Shown: one piece after another, positions 18,026 through 27,088 of the stretch
Layout of the letters: every line of letters begins with the position of its first letter
Numbering within the stretch: position 1 is the first letter of the stretch
Translations under genes and position numbers: made by a program
Origin: Lewinellaceae bacterium SD302
GTDB lineage: Bacteria > Bacteroidota > Bacteroidia > Chitinophagales > Saprospiraceae
Reading direction: 5' to 3'
Assembly (NCBI GenBank): GCA_002591745.1
Contig: PDLQ01000009.1
Location: 1 to 64,000, forward strand
Length of the DNA: 64,000 nt
The notes under the pieces: model-generated
The model's database searches: none
What the model saw: the letters and a program-made list of their open reading frames with translations, nothing else
What the model was told of the DNA's origin: nothing

Positions 18026-18530
18026 GTGCCGCCGGCGGCTTCTTTTTTGCATTGCCAAAAAAAGAAGCAAAAAACGCTAGAACTCAATAACTCTGAGGAG
18101 CTTGTGACGATCACCGAAGGTAAACTCGCTTCGCTCAAACAGTATTGAGTTCGTTCCCTGCTCCGGTCATCAACTTCTAGCAAGCGTGAAAGCTGCTCAT
18201 AGCGACATGCTCGGGCTCCGTACTCAAAGACCTTTAGGATTACCCAGAACGATTAAGCTAGCGTAGGACCGGCCATTCAGCACGGTAGTGGAGTAAGCCA
18301 CCCGAGACCGTTAAGAACGCTGAACTGTTTGAGCTAACTCAAAGGCATTGACGCGAAAACTAAGCGTGTTACAAATCAGGAATACTTGGTCGGTTCCTAA
18401 ATTTTTATGCGAGTTTTCAGCGTTTAGGTTTCGGGTGGTTTGCGCAGCGTTAAGCCGGGATGATAGGCCTAGACTTTTTTTGCTTCGTTTTTTGGGGCGA
18501 TGCCAAAAAATGAAGTCGCCGATGGCGCAC
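18026..18530. repeat. Non-coding element with inverted, hairpin-forming ends
   Basis: The left end (18026-18074) and the reverse complement of the right end (18472-18530) align over about 50 bp. Each end is itself a hairpin of the form CTTCTTTTTT...AAAAAAAGAAG next to a GCCGCCGGCGGC-like palindrome. The interior has further inverted pairs, such as GAACTCAATA with TATTGAGTTC, and no convincing gene. It fills the gap between the LytTR operon and the VPS10 gene. It is probably a MITE-like or structured repeat. Confidence 0.55.
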
Positions 18531-18580
18531 GTGAGCGCAGCGTTTCATGCGCGCATGCCGGAGGTGAATGTATGGCAGCG

Positions 18581-21448
18581 CTACTTCACCACCAACTCAA
18601 CCACTTTCTCCTGCCCATTCAGCTCCACCTTTAAAGTGTAAGTACCCGGCCGCAAGTAAAAAGACTCACTGTCTCCGGCCTCGATCCTCACCGGCCGTTC
18701 ACTTTCGTCACGGTCCTTGTTCAAGGCTTTTTCTAACTCATCCACACGACTTTTTTCAATGGTCAGATCATAGCTCAGTCGGTTCAGTCCCTTGGTCATT
18801 GCTACTTTGAAGTCCCTTACCTTAGGGCCATCCTTCAGACTAACCGTTACCGTTGCCGTACCAGCCCGGGGAGCAAAAGCTTCCATCGTCACCTTTGGGT
18901 CAACGGCAATACGGGGCCACCAGCGGCGACTTCCCCAGCGGCCCGAATAGCGAATCGATTTCGGTGCCAGTACCATCAAATCAGTACCCGCCGGATCAAA
19001 GGACTGAATACCCTCGATGTCTAAACGATAAAAAGAGCGACCGTGGGTCCCCACCACCAGATCCTTTTCCTCTACCTGGATAGCCAAATCGTGGACGGCC
19101 ACCCGTGGCATACCTGTAGCTACTTCGTAACTCAGCCCCCGGTCCAGGCTGATGTAAAGTCCGTGATCAGTGCCGACGTACAGTACATTTTCGTTCACTG
19201 GGTCCTCGCGAATTACATTCACTGGTTCGTGGGATAAATTCGCGCTGATGTCCCGCCAGCCGGTGCCGTAATTTTCGCTGACGTAAACGTAAGGTGCAAA
19301 ATTGTCGTTACGGTAGCCATTCAGGCTCAGGTAGACCCGACTTTCTTCGTGGGCACTGGCCTGGATGCGACTGACCCAAAGACCAGTAGTTTCGGGGGTG
19401 CAGTTTTCCCAGCTGTTGCCTCCGTCTTTGCTGACGTGTATCAGCCCGTCGTCGCTACCGGTGTACAGCAAGCCAAACCGCAATGGACTTTCGTGGATAC
19501 TACTTAGAGTACCGAAAGGCACATCACCCGGCTTGCCCCCCATGGTGAGGTCTTCGCTGATGGTTGCCCAGTCATCTCCCTGGTTGTAGCTGCGGTGCAG
19601 GTGGTTACTGCCAAAATATACCACGTCCGGCAAATGAATGGACAGATGAATCGGTGCCTGCCAGTTCCAGCGATAGGGGCGTTGGCCCAACTCATGCTTG
19701 GGCGTGATGTACTTCCGCTCTTCGTTCTTGGGGTTGATTCTAAAGTAGTTGCCGAATTGATAGCCGGTGTAGAGGGTTTCATTATCGCGGGGGTCGACCT
19801 GCACCTGCATACCGTCTCCGCCCATTACGGACTGGTAGGGATACTTGCCATACTGGTGCCAGCCCTCGGAAGGCTCGTAATCGTGGGGGCCACGCCAGAC
19901 ACCGTTGTCCTGTAAGCCGCCGTAGACCCGGTAGCCGTCCGGGTGGTTATCCACGGCAACGGAGTAGAATTGCCCTACGGCGGGGGTATTGGCCTTGAGC
20001 CAGTGCTCGCCGGCGTCGTAGCTGATGTTTACGCCACCGTCGTTTCCGTTGATCAGATGATTGGGGTTCTTGGGGTTGATCCACAAGGCGTGGTGATCCG
20101 CGTGGACGTTATCACCATTGATACTCTTCCAGGTTTTGCCACCGTCGTCGCTGCGAATGATCGGCACGCCCATCGCATATAGTTGCTGGCAATCGTTGGG
20201 ATTTACGGCCAGTTGACCGAAATAGTAGCCGTAGCTGTTGTACACGCCATCCAGATAGTCCGAGTGCGTTCGGTTCCAGCTTTTGCCTTCGTTGCTACTT
20301 TGGTAGACCTCCAAACCCACCACCGGGGTATCGAAAAGCTGACGATTCGCATCCTCCAGGTAATCGACCATTTGGGCCGTGGTCAAGCTGCCGTCTTCCA
20401 GCTTTTTGCGCAGGGATTTGCTGTCCAGGTCGCGTGGAAAACCGTTGCCGCGCAGGAAGCCGTCCAGCAGATAATCTTTCAACCTCAGTACGTCTTCGAG
20501 GGGCATGGATTTGAGCTGATTTTTGGTCAGCACTTCCGGATCAGCCGCTTCTTCGGGCCGGCGGTTGTAGTTGTCCAGGCTAACAAAGTAGCAAGGCTGG
20601 TTATCGGCACCCACCCCGATGGCCAGGCCGATGCGGCCGGTTCCTTCCCCGAGCGGGAAGCCACTTCCGGGCTTAATGAAGGGTGCCCAGGTGGCGCCGC
20701 CGTCGGTACTTTTATAAACCCCGGAACCAGGACCTGCCTCCGTAAAATCCCAGGCACTGCGCCGACGCTGCCAAGTGGCGGCAAGGAGTTCATTCGGTCT
20801 TTGGGGATTACGAACCATATCTACCGCGCCGGTCATTTCATTAACAAAGAGGGTTTTGCTCCAACTTTTACCCCCGTCGGTCGTGCGGTAAACGCCACGT
20901 TCGGGATTATCTCCGTAGAGGTGGCCCAGTGCGGCTACGGTAACGTCATTCACATTGCCGGGATTAATGAGTACGCGACCGATATGGTGGGTTTCGTCCA
21001 ACCCGAGGTGGGTCCAGGTCTTGCCCCAGTCGGTACTTTTGTAGATACCGTTGCCCGCGTAGCTGCTGCGGCTACTGTTTACTTCACCACTACCTAAATA
21101 AATGGTTCCGCTGGCCCAGTGGACATCGATATCACCGATGGTCATCACCGATTCGTGCTGGAAGAGAGGCTCGAAACTGAGGCCGTTATTTTCGGTGAGC
21201 CAAAGTCCGCCACTGGCGTAGGCTACGTAGAAGCGGCTGGGGTTGGCGGGGTCCACGGCCAGGTCGGTCACCCGTCCGCTCATGACGGTGGGGCCGATAT
21301 TGGTAAACTCCAGTCCGCCAATCATCGTGCTTGCTTCCATTTGGTTACGAGCGTCCATTCCTTTAGCACGTTCAGCGGCGGAAGTTGGGGTTTGGCCGCT
21401 GAGGACAGAGGCCATAATCAGTAAAAACAGGGAAGCTAAATGACGCAT
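18581..21448 (-). CDS. Secreted VPS10/sortilin-like BNR-repeat protein
   Basis: From the ATG at 21448 (signal peptide MRHLASLFLLIMASVLSGQ) the protein has 955 residues. It contains many Asp-box/BNR motifs (KSTDWGKTW, RTTDGGKSW, KSTDGGATW, RSDDGGKTW) that mark a ten-bladed VPS10 or sialidase-like propeller. The C-terminal 130 residues form a beta-rich domain ending QEKVVELVVK. There is no T9SS sorting domain. The open frame extends upstream to 21679 but would overlap the Gly-rich gene and its terminator, so the inner start is preferred. A paralogue lies at 27089. Such proteins are often labelled glycosyl hydrolase, but no catalytic evidence is visible, so the function is unknown. Confidence 0.85.
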   Translation of the reverse strand: MRHLASLFLLIMASVLSGQTPTSAAERAKGMDARNQMEASTMIGGLEFTNIGPTVMSGRVTDLAVDPANPSRFYVAYASGGLWLTENNGLSFEPLFQHESVMTIGDIDVHWASGTIYLGSGEVNSSRSSYAGNGIYKSTDWGKTWTHLGLDETHHIGRVLINPGNVNDVTVAALGHLYGDNPERGVYRTTDGGKSWSKTLFVNEMTGAVDMVRNPQRPNELLAATWQRRRSAWDFTEAGPGSGVYKSTDGGATWAPFIKPGSGFPLGEGTGRIGLAIGVGADNQPCYFVSLDNYNRRPEEAADPEVLTKNQLKSMPLEDVLRLKDYLLDGFLRGNGFPRDLDSKSLRKKLEDGSLTTAQMVDYLEDANRQLFDTPVVGLEVYQSSNEGKSWNRTHSDYLDGVYNSYGYYFGQLAVNPNDCQQLYAMGVPIIRSDDGGKTWKSINGDNVHADHHALWINPKNPNHLINGNDGGVNISYDAGEHWLKANTPAVGQFYSVAVDNHPDGYRVYGGLQDNGVWRGPHDYEPSEGWHQYGKYPYQSVMGGDGMQVQVDPRDNETLYTGYQFGNYFRINPKNEERKYITPKHELGQRPYRWNWQAPIHLSIHLPDVVYFGSNHLHRSYNQGDDWATISEDLTMGGKPGDVPFGTLSSIHESPLRFGLLYTGSDDGLIHVSKDGGNSWENCTPETTGLWVSRIQASAHEESRVYLSLNGYRNDNFAPYVYVSENYGTGWRDISANLSHEPVNVIREDPVNENVLYVGTDHGLYISLDRGLSYEVATGMPRVAVHDLAIQVEEKDLVVGTHGRSFYRLDIEGIQSFDPAGTDLMVLAPKSIRYSGRWGSRRWWPRIAVDPKVTMEAFAPRAGTATVTVSLKDGPKVRDFKVAMTKGLNRLSYDLTIEKSRVDELEKALNKDRDESERPVRIEAGDSESFYLRPGTYTLKVELNGQEKVVELVVK

Positions 21449-21495
21449 AGAATAGATGGGTTTAGAGGGGTAAGATAAGCAACTGGTAAAAATCA

Positions 21496-21529
21496 AAAAT
21501 CCCCGGCCAAATGAATGACCGGGGATTTT
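21496..21529 (-). terminator. Hairpin terminator after the Gly-rich small protein gene
   Basis: The stem AAAATCCCCGG / CCGGGGATTTT has a short loop and is followed on the minus strand by a T-rich tail. It lies about 20 bp past the stop at 21549, separating this gene from the VPS10 gene. Confidence 0.75.
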
Positions 21530-21548
21530 CTTATCGATTGCCAGCTTG

Positions 21549-21845
21549 TTACTTGGCCATCGCATTCTTGATTGCGCTGACGATGCCCAGCAAAGCTCCG
21601 CCACCAACGCCGCCACCGGCAACGCTGCCAAGGATGCTGGCGATGTCCATGGAAGAAGAAGCGTTGGCTGCCTCGGCACCTTCCATGCCCAGCATACCTA
21701 GTAACTGGCCACCCAAACCGCCTCCTACAATACCGAGGATGCTGTTCACGACCGTCCCCATATCGAGGCTTTTGACGATGTTAGCGATGATGTTGCCCCC
21801 AGCGGCACCGCTTATGAGCTGAATAATGAGTGGTAACCAATCCAT
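21549..21845 (-). CDS. Small Gly/Ala-rich hydrophobic protein of unknown function
   Basis: This 98-residue protein has hydrophobic glycine-zipper-like stretches (IISGAAGGNIIANIV-type, GIVGGGLGGQLLGMLGM, GSVAGGGVGGGALLGIV) and no signal peptide. I do not recognise a named family. It may insert into membranes or self-assemble. It has its own terminator at 21496-21529. A (GT)14 tract sits 25 bp upstream of the start, which could make expression variable by slippage. Confidence 0.7.
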   Translation of the reverse strand: MDWLPLIIQLISGAAGGNIIANIVKSLDMGTVVNSILGIVGGGLGGQLLGMLGMEGAEAANASSSMDIASILGSVAGGGVGGGALLGIVSAIKNAMAK

Positions 21846-21870
21846 AATTCGTGTGTGTTTAGATTAAATA

Positions 21871-21902
<32 letters not shown>

Positions 21903-22174
21903 GCAATAGCTCTTACTTTAATTCAACTCAATGTAAATAATATTTTACCAAATATCATTTTACAGAATGTTTATCTAATAAAAATACACCTTGCAGAATA
22001 AACAACTCGAAAAGACTGCCGCCTATTACGAATTCGAGGGCACCTCATAAAGGTGAGAGAATAATTCTCAGTCTCACTATTCGTAATTGACGAGCTGGTT
22101 AAAAGACTCAAAGCCGGAACCACCAGAAATCACCACTACGACCAGAAAAAATTGCTATAAATAGATAGGACTAA

Positions 22175-22212
22175 GAGTTTGTTTGGATTTATATTTCCTG
22201 AAAAACAAGCTC
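22175..22212. mobile_element. 38-bp deletion copy of a MITE, flanked by TAA
   Basis: The element begins GAGTTTGTTTGG and ends CAAGCTC, with TAA on both sides (22172-22174 and 22213-22215). The segment matches the left end of the element at 36949 in about 38 of 41 bases. It abuts the stop codon of the amidase gene. Confidence 0.6.
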
Positions 22213-22215
22213 TAA

Positions 22216-23460
22216 TTAATATAACCCTTCGTACAACCAGTCCGCCAGCAACTGCCGGTTCCGGTCCGAGACGATTCGTTTCTGGTCCGCACTGTTGGTG
22301 ATATTGGCCAGTTCGATATAAACGCCGCTGGGTAAGGTTTCGCGCAGCATGTGCAAATCCCGGTGAGTAACGGTTCCCTGATATTCCCGTCCTTTCTGGT
22401 AGATGGCGTACTTACTGCGGATAACTTCCTGCATCCGGTTGGCGCGGGCTTTGCCGACAAAATCGGTATCGTGGTAATAGAAGAACAGGTCGATCCGTTT
22501 CTTACTGCTGCGGCTATCAACGTGAAAACAGACCATCGTCTGCTGGGTGAGCCCCTTAGCGAGATTTTCCTGGTACAGGGCATTGACAATATCCGAACGC
22601 TGGGTGAGTCGTTCCTTTTGCCCCCGCACCATCGGGACGCCACCCCAGAGCACCTCGTCCTGGTCGCAATCCAGCCAGTTGCCATCACGGATGCCGTCGT
22701 TGGGGTCGCGGCTGATCATGTAAGCCGTACCGCCGTGCTGGATGATGTTGCGGCAAAAGCGCAGAGCTACGTCATAGGCGTACTCGTCCTCGCAGAGCTG
22801 GTGACCGGAGCGTTTGCCCACCGCTCCCGGGTCGGGACCGCCGTGGCCAGCACAGATGTAGAAGATTTGCCCGGCCAGTTTATCATCCAGCAGTGGCGTC
22901 TTGGCCAGGGCTGGTCCAAAGATATCGAAGGTTCGGTGGCCACTGGTCGTAGTCTGCTCCTGTAATTCGATGGGGTTGACCTGAACCTGGCTTTCGCCCA
23001 ACTGGGCTGCAGCCTCAGCCGGTGCCAGCAGTTTTTTGCCGTAGATACTCAACTCATTCGGGCAGTTAATCAGGTAGTAAGGGACCAGCAAGAGTTTGTC
23101 CTGGCGAAAATCCTCGGCACGGAGCCGGGCGGCCAGTAATCCTTCGTTATAGTGTTGAATCGCCAGTGCCAGGGCATAATCGGTAATGCCCACTGAAGCG
23201 CGGATGGTCTTACCGTTAAAAGCGTATCGCTGCAGAGGCAATTTATAACTCTTGCCCACGTAAAGGCCTTTGTTGGCCCTTAACCCGTTAAGGGTATAAA
23301 ATTGATCGATATTGCACTGGTGGCGTTCGAGTTGAAAGCGGCGCAACAGGGAAATCACCCCGTCGCCACGCTCGGCGGTCACTTCGATGTAATCCTGGGC
23401 GACCAGACCAGAACCGAGGCTCAGACAGGCCAGTAAGAATAGATATTTGATAATCTGCAA
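22216..23460 (-). CDS. N-acetylmuramoyl-L-alanine amidase (Amidase_3), exported
   Basis: Translation appears to begin at TTG 23460, because the next residues form the signal peptide QIIKYLFLLACLSLGSGLVA. An N-terminal region of about 190 residues follows (LysM-like strands near YVGKSYKLP). The zinc amidase domain then begins near residue 200 with ICAGHGGPDPGAVG (zinc His), CEDEYAYDVALR (zinc Glu), CFHVDSR (zinc His) and GVYIELANITN (catalytic Glu). These are the Amidase_3 signatures. It would cleave the amide between MurNAc and the peptide stem in periplasmic peptidoglycan. The gene is divergent from ccmB with only 45 bp between, and a -7 TATATTTG lies at 23484-23491. Confidence 0.9.
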   Translation of the reverse strand: MQIIKYLFLLACLSLGSGLVAQDYIEVTAERGDGVISLLRRFQLERHQCNIDQFYTLNGLRANKGLYVGKSYKLPLQRYAFNGKTIRASVGITDYALALAIQHYNEGLLAARLRAEDFRQDKLLLVPYYLINCPNELSIYGKKLLAPAEAAAQLGESQVQVNPIELQEQTTTSGHRTFDIFGPALAKTPLLDDKLAGQIFYICAGHGGPDPGAVGKRSGHQLCEDEYAYDVALRFCRNIIQHGGTAYMISRDPNDGIRDGNWLDCDQDEVLWGGVPMVRGQKERLTQRSDIVNALYQENLAKGLTQQTMVCFHVDSRSSKKRIDLFFYYHDTDFVGKARANRMQEVIRSKYAIYQKGREYQGTVTHRDLHMLRETLPSGVYIELANITNSADQKRIVSDRNRQLLADWLYEGLY

Positions 23461-23483
23461 ATGCTAGGGAATTAACTGGGAGG

Positions 23484-23500
23484 CAAATATAGTACCTTTA
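23484..23500. promoter_or_regulatory. Back-to-back -7 elements between the amidase gene and ccmB
   Basis: On the minus strand TATATTTG (23484-23491) matches TAnnTTTG for the amidase gene. On the plus strand TACCTTTA (23493-23500) is a near match immediately upstream of the ccmB ATG at 23506. Neither has an obvious -33 TTG. Confidence 0.45.
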
Positions 23501-23505
23501 CCGCC

Positions 23506-24213
23506 ATGAGTTTCATTGGGCAAACGTCCGCCCTGCTGCGGCAGGAATTTCGGGCCGAATTTCGCAATCCTTACCAACTGGCGGGCATCCTTTTGTACGT
23601 TCTGGCGGCGGTCATTATTGTATACGTGGCGCTCACTCGCTTTTCCATCATGGTCTGGAACCCCATTTTCTGGGTATTACTTTTTTTCGCGGCGGTCAGT
23701 GCGGCCGGCCGCAGTTTCGTACTCGAGCAAGGCCGGCGGCAACTGTACTACTACTCACTGGTCAGCCCCGAAGCCATTCTGGCGGCAAAATTTCTATACA
23801 ACACCTTACTCCTCTTTGGACTGGGCATCTTTCTTTGGGGACTACTGATACTTTTCAACGGTGGCGACGTAGGCATCGACGCAGCCGGTAACCCCGTCAG
23901 CTCTGCCGGAGGAAACCCCATTGACGACAACGGACTCTTCCTCCTGGCCATTCTAGGTGGCAGCATCGGTCTCAGCGCAGCTTTCAGTTTTGTGGCGGCG
24001 CTTGCGACGCGGGCCGGCGGCACGGCTACTTTGTTAGCCATCCTGGCATTTCCCCTGGTGATCCCCCTGCTGTTGGTGCTGGTGAGATTGGGCGGCTACG
24101 CCATTGGACTAATCAGCGGGGACTTCTCTACCCCACTTTACCTCTTGCTGGCCATCGACCTGTTGCTGATCTCCGCGGGGATGCTGTTGTTTCCCTTTGT
24201 CTGGCGAGATTAG
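23506..24213 (+). CDS. ccmB: Heme exporter protein CcmB
   Basis: The 235-residue polytopic membrane protein has about six hydrophobic segments. It shows the family start LLRQEFRAEFRNPYQLAGILLY and the conserved FVLEQGRRQLYYYSLVSPEAILAAKFLYN region. CcmB is the membrane subunit of the CcmAB transporter used in system I cytochrome c maturation. No other ccm gene is adjacent in the window. The 3' end overlaps the convergent gltX by 4 bp. A copy of the GCTACTTTG motif lies in the coding sequence at 24021-24040. Confidence 0.9.
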   Translation: MSFIGQTSALLRQEFRAEFRNPYQLAGILLYVLAAVIIVYVALTRFSIMVWNPIFWVLLFFAAVSAAGRSFVLEQGRRQLYYYSLVSPEAILAAKFLYNTLLLFGLGIFLWGLLILFNGGDVGIDAAGNPVSSAGGNPIDDNGLFLLAILGGSIGLSAAFSFVAALATRAGGTATLLAILAFPLVIPLLLVLVRLGGYAIGLISGDFSTPLYLLLAIDLLLISAGMLLFPFVWRD

Positions 24214-25736
24214 CCCGCTTTAATCGCATCAAACCTATCGTAGCCCTCACCAAGTCTTTTTACTACGGCATCCTTGCCCAACACTTCCATCATCGCGAAG
24301 GCATCCGGTCCTTTGGTCGTACCGCTCATGGCCACGCGCAGGATAGGCAGCACGGCACCGAAACCGAGTTCGTTTGCTTCCATGAAGGCCACAATGGCCT
24401 CCTTTAGTGGACCGGCAGTCCAGTCGTCTACCTGGCCCAACTGATTTTGTAACTGCTCGAATTTAGCGCGTTGCTCGGGTTTCCATTTTTTGCGAATGAT
24501 CTTCTCTTCCAGCTCGGTGACCGGCCCAAAGAAGTACTGACTTTGCTCCACGAAATCGGGGTAGACCGTTACGCGCTCACGCAATAGCCCAATGACTTTC
24601 AGTAGATGGTCGTCGGTGGTATCCACGCCGGCCCGAACGAAAAAGGGTTTTACCTTCGGCAGCAGTTCCTCCGGGCTATCGGCCAGAATGTATTGCTGAT
24701 TGTACCACTTGGCCTTGTCGTAATCGAAGCGGGCACCGGATTTACCGATGTTATCGAGGGTGAAGGCTTCCACCAGTTCATCCAGGCTGAAAATTTCCTG
24801 CTCCGTTCCGGGGTTCCAACCCAAAAAGGCGAGGAAATTGACTACGGCGCGGGGGTCGAAGCCAGCTTCCCGAAAACCAATCAGGTCTTCGGCTTCCCAA
24901 GCCAACGGGAATACGGGCATGCCCAGTTTCTGGCCATCTCGCTTACTAAGTTTGCCTTTGCCGGTGGGTTTAAGGATCAGCGGTAAATGAGCGAAAGCGG
25001 GCATCTCGTCTTCCCAGCCAAAAGCTCGGTACAACAGGACGTGGTGAGCGGTGCTGGACAACCACTCTTCCCCGCGAATGACGTGGGTGATCTTCATACT
25101 GCGATCGTCCACGATATTGGCCAGGTGATAGGTAGGTAGCCCGTCGGCTTTCATCATCACTTTATCGTCCAGTTCCTCGGAGGCGAAACTAACCTGCCCG
25201 CGCACAATATCACTGAAGCTGACGGTGTGGCCGGGCTCGATCCGCAGGCGTACCACATAGGGCGTACCGGCCTCGATGAGTTCTTTGGTTTTAGCCGCTC
25301 CCAGACTAAGGCTATTGCGCATTTGCATCCGGCTGCCAGCGTCGTATTTGAAACTGTGCTTTCCAGCAGCCTCGGCGGCACTACGGGCTTCTGTCAGTTC
25401 CTCGGGAGTATCGAAAGCATAGTAAGCTTTATCATTATCCAGTAACTGCTGGGTATACTTCTGATAAATATCTCGCCTTTCACTCTGGCGGTAAGGACCG
25501 TACTCACCACCCTGTTCTGGTCCTTCCATCGGATCGAGTCCACACCAATTCAGGGCTTCACGAATGTAGCTTTCCGCTCCTTCCACGTAGCGCTTCTGGT
25601 CGGTATCCTCGATGCGCAACACGAAGCTGCCGCCGGTCTTCTTAGCCAGCAGGTAATTATAAAGCGCCGTGCGCACTCCCCCGATGTGGAGAGCGCCAGT
25701 AGGCGAAGGAGCAAAACGTACACGAACCGGTAACAT
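24210..25736 (-). CDS. gltX: Glutamate--tRNA ligase
   Basis: The 508-residue class I synthetase has the HIGH-type motif in FAPSPTGALHIGGVRTALYNYL (His17-Gly20), the RIEDTD motif, and the KMSKS-type loop KLSKRDG near residue 260. The length is normal for bacterial GltX. It charges tRNA-Glu with glutamate in the cytoplasm. The gene converges on ccmB (4-bp overlap). Upstream on the minus strand a CTTTG, a 19-bp spacer and TAACGTTTG resemble a promoter. Confidence 0.97.
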   Translation of the reverse strand: MLPVRVRFAPSPTGALHIGGVRTALYNYLLAKKTGGSFVLRIEDTDQKRYVEGAESYIREALNWCGLDPMEGPEQGGEYGPYRQSERRDIYQKYTQQLLDNDKAYYAFDTPEELTEARSAAEAAGKHSFKYDAGSRMQMRNSLSLGAAKTKELIEAGTPYVVRLRIEPGHTVSFSDIVRGQVSFASEELDDKVMMKADGLPTYHLANIVDDRSMKITHVIRGEEWLSSTAHHVLLYRAFGWEDEMPAFAHLPLILKPTGKGKLSKRDGQKLGMPVFPLAWEAEDLIGFREAGFDPRAVVNFLAFLGWNPGTEQEIFSLDELVEAFTLDNIGKSGARFDYDKAKWYNQQYILADSPEELLPKVKPFFVRAGVDTTDDHLLKVIGLLRERVTVYPDFVEQSQYFFGPVTELEEKIIRKKWKPEQRAKFEQLQNQLGQVDDWTAGPLKEAIVAFMEANELGFGAVLPILRVAMSGTTKGPDAFAMMEVLGKDAVVKRLGEGYDRFDAIKAG

Positions 25737-26084
25737 AGAAGAAAATTAAGGCGATAAAAAAAATTAAAAAACATTGTACGGTCAGGCAGCACTTTGCCCA
25801 AGCAAACGTTATTAATGTGACAAAACAAACCAAAGGTCTGTTAACGGGTTGCAAACTTAAGACCTGGCGATTAAAAATCGCTTAGTTTTGTTAGATTATA
25901 GATTAAGATTTGCGCGCCCCGATCGGGCAACCTTTTTACAACTGGGATTCGAACTATAAAGCACAAGTCAGGTAGTAAAGAAATCAGGCCTTCGGAACTT
26001 CTCCGAATGTCAAACCCATTTTTATAACCAACAACGAACATTCTCTCTCCGTTCTATTCAGTCACCCTTTTTAATCCCATCTAA

Positions 26085-26750
26085 ATGTATTTAGTCAAAA
26101 CACCCAAGATCATTCAAAAAATGTTTCCCAACTTTCACTGGAAAGTGGAAACCGATCAACCCACCATTTACCTGACCTTCGATGATGGCCCCATCCCTGG
26201 CGTCACCCCCTGGGTACTCGAACAACTGAGCTACCACGAAGCGAAAGCTACTTTCTTCTGTGTAGGCAGTAACGTCCAGCGCCACCCTAACCTGTTGCGC
26301 CAGGTACAGGCCGCAGGACATACCGTGGGCAATCATACTATGACCCACAAGGACGGATGGCTAACCGATAACCTCCCTTACTTTCACGACATCCGACACG
26401 CGGGCGAACTGGTCGATTCCAGCCTCTTTCGCCCACCCTATGGTCGGATGAAGCCCCGTCAGGCTCAGTTTCTGCAGCGTCACTATAACGTGGTGATGTG
26501 GGATGTCCTCAGTGGTGATTTCGATCCTAAGCTGCGGCCCGAAGATTGCTACCAAAACGTAATTCGTAACGCAGGGCCCGGCAGCATCGTTGTTTTTCAC
26601 GACAGCATTAAAGCACGGGAAAATCTGGAGTACGCCCTCCCCCGCGTCCTCACTTATTTTGCCGAACGTGGCTACAGCTTCGGTGCCCTGACACCGGACC
26701 TGCTACACAATACGCGCAGTCTGCCCACGCCAGCACTTCGTACCGCCTAG
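26085..26750 (+). CDS. Polysaccharide deacetylase (NodB homology domain)
   Basis: The 221-residue single-domain protein has YLTFDDGPIPGVTPWVL (metal and catalytic Asp pair), NHTMTHKDG (metal-binding HxxxH), FRPPYGRMKP and MWDVLSGDFDP. These are the NodB motifs in the usual order. No signal peptide is visible. The family removes N-acetyl or related acyl groups from cell-wall or capsular sugars; the substrate here is not known. It is followed by a hairpin terminator. The 348-bp region before it, shared with gltX, contains a TAGTTTTG at 25883-25890 that could be a -7 element and nothing else recognisable. Confidence 0.9.
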   Translation: MYLVKTPKIIQKMFPNFHWKVETDQPTIYLTFDDGPIPGVTPWVLEQLSYHEAKATFFCVGSNVQRHPNLLRQVQAAGHTVGNHTMTHKDGWLTDNLPYFHDIRHAGELVDSSLFRPPYGRMKPRQAQFLQRHYNVVMWDVLSGDFDPKLRPEDCYQNVIRNAGPGSIVVFHDSIKARENLEYALPRVLTYFAERGYSFGALTPDLLHNTRSLPTPALRTA

Positions 26751-26780
26751 CAGTTGCCAAGAACATTACTTTTTCTTCCT

Positions 26781-26818
26781 TACCCGGTCGCCCTTCATCA
26801 GGCGGTCGGGTATTTTCG
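26781..26818 (+). terminator. Hairpin terminator after the polysaccharide deacetylase gene
   Basis: TACCCGGTCGCC and GGCGGTCGGGTA pair around an 8-nt loop, with a 2-nt internal mismatch, and TTTTCG follows. Confidence 0.6.
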
Positions 26819-26876
26819 TCTAAGAGTTAACTGGATTTTCTGATTGTCTTAGTTGCTTTATATTAAATTCTATACT

Positions 26877-26898
26877 TTGGCTAACAAAGTAGCAATGT
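26877..26898 (-). repeat. TGCTACTTTG box, intergenic
   Basis: On the minus strand it reads ACATTGCTACTTTGTTAGCC followed by AA. It is nearly identical to the copy at 34881. It lies between the deacetylase gene and a VPS10 gene and points at no start codon. Confidence 0.6.
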
Positions 26899-27088
26899 TC
26901 GTTTAGTCCCGGAGCTTAAAGCATTCGGACGAGCCCAAGAACAAGGGCCTCCAGTTCGAGTATTGCTCAGACCTACGACATCTGGTTTCCAATCGCATGA
27001 TGGCGTCTAACGATTACCGCCCTTACGAGTACCTCGGACAGGAGGTCCTCGACCCAGGGTCTCCTTAATTTTCTATCAACTAATACAA

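Noticed and set aside
21449-21679. Upstream extension of the VPS10 gene
   Set aside because: It would run through a terminator and overlap the Gly-rich gene on the same strand. A proper signal peptide begins at 21448.
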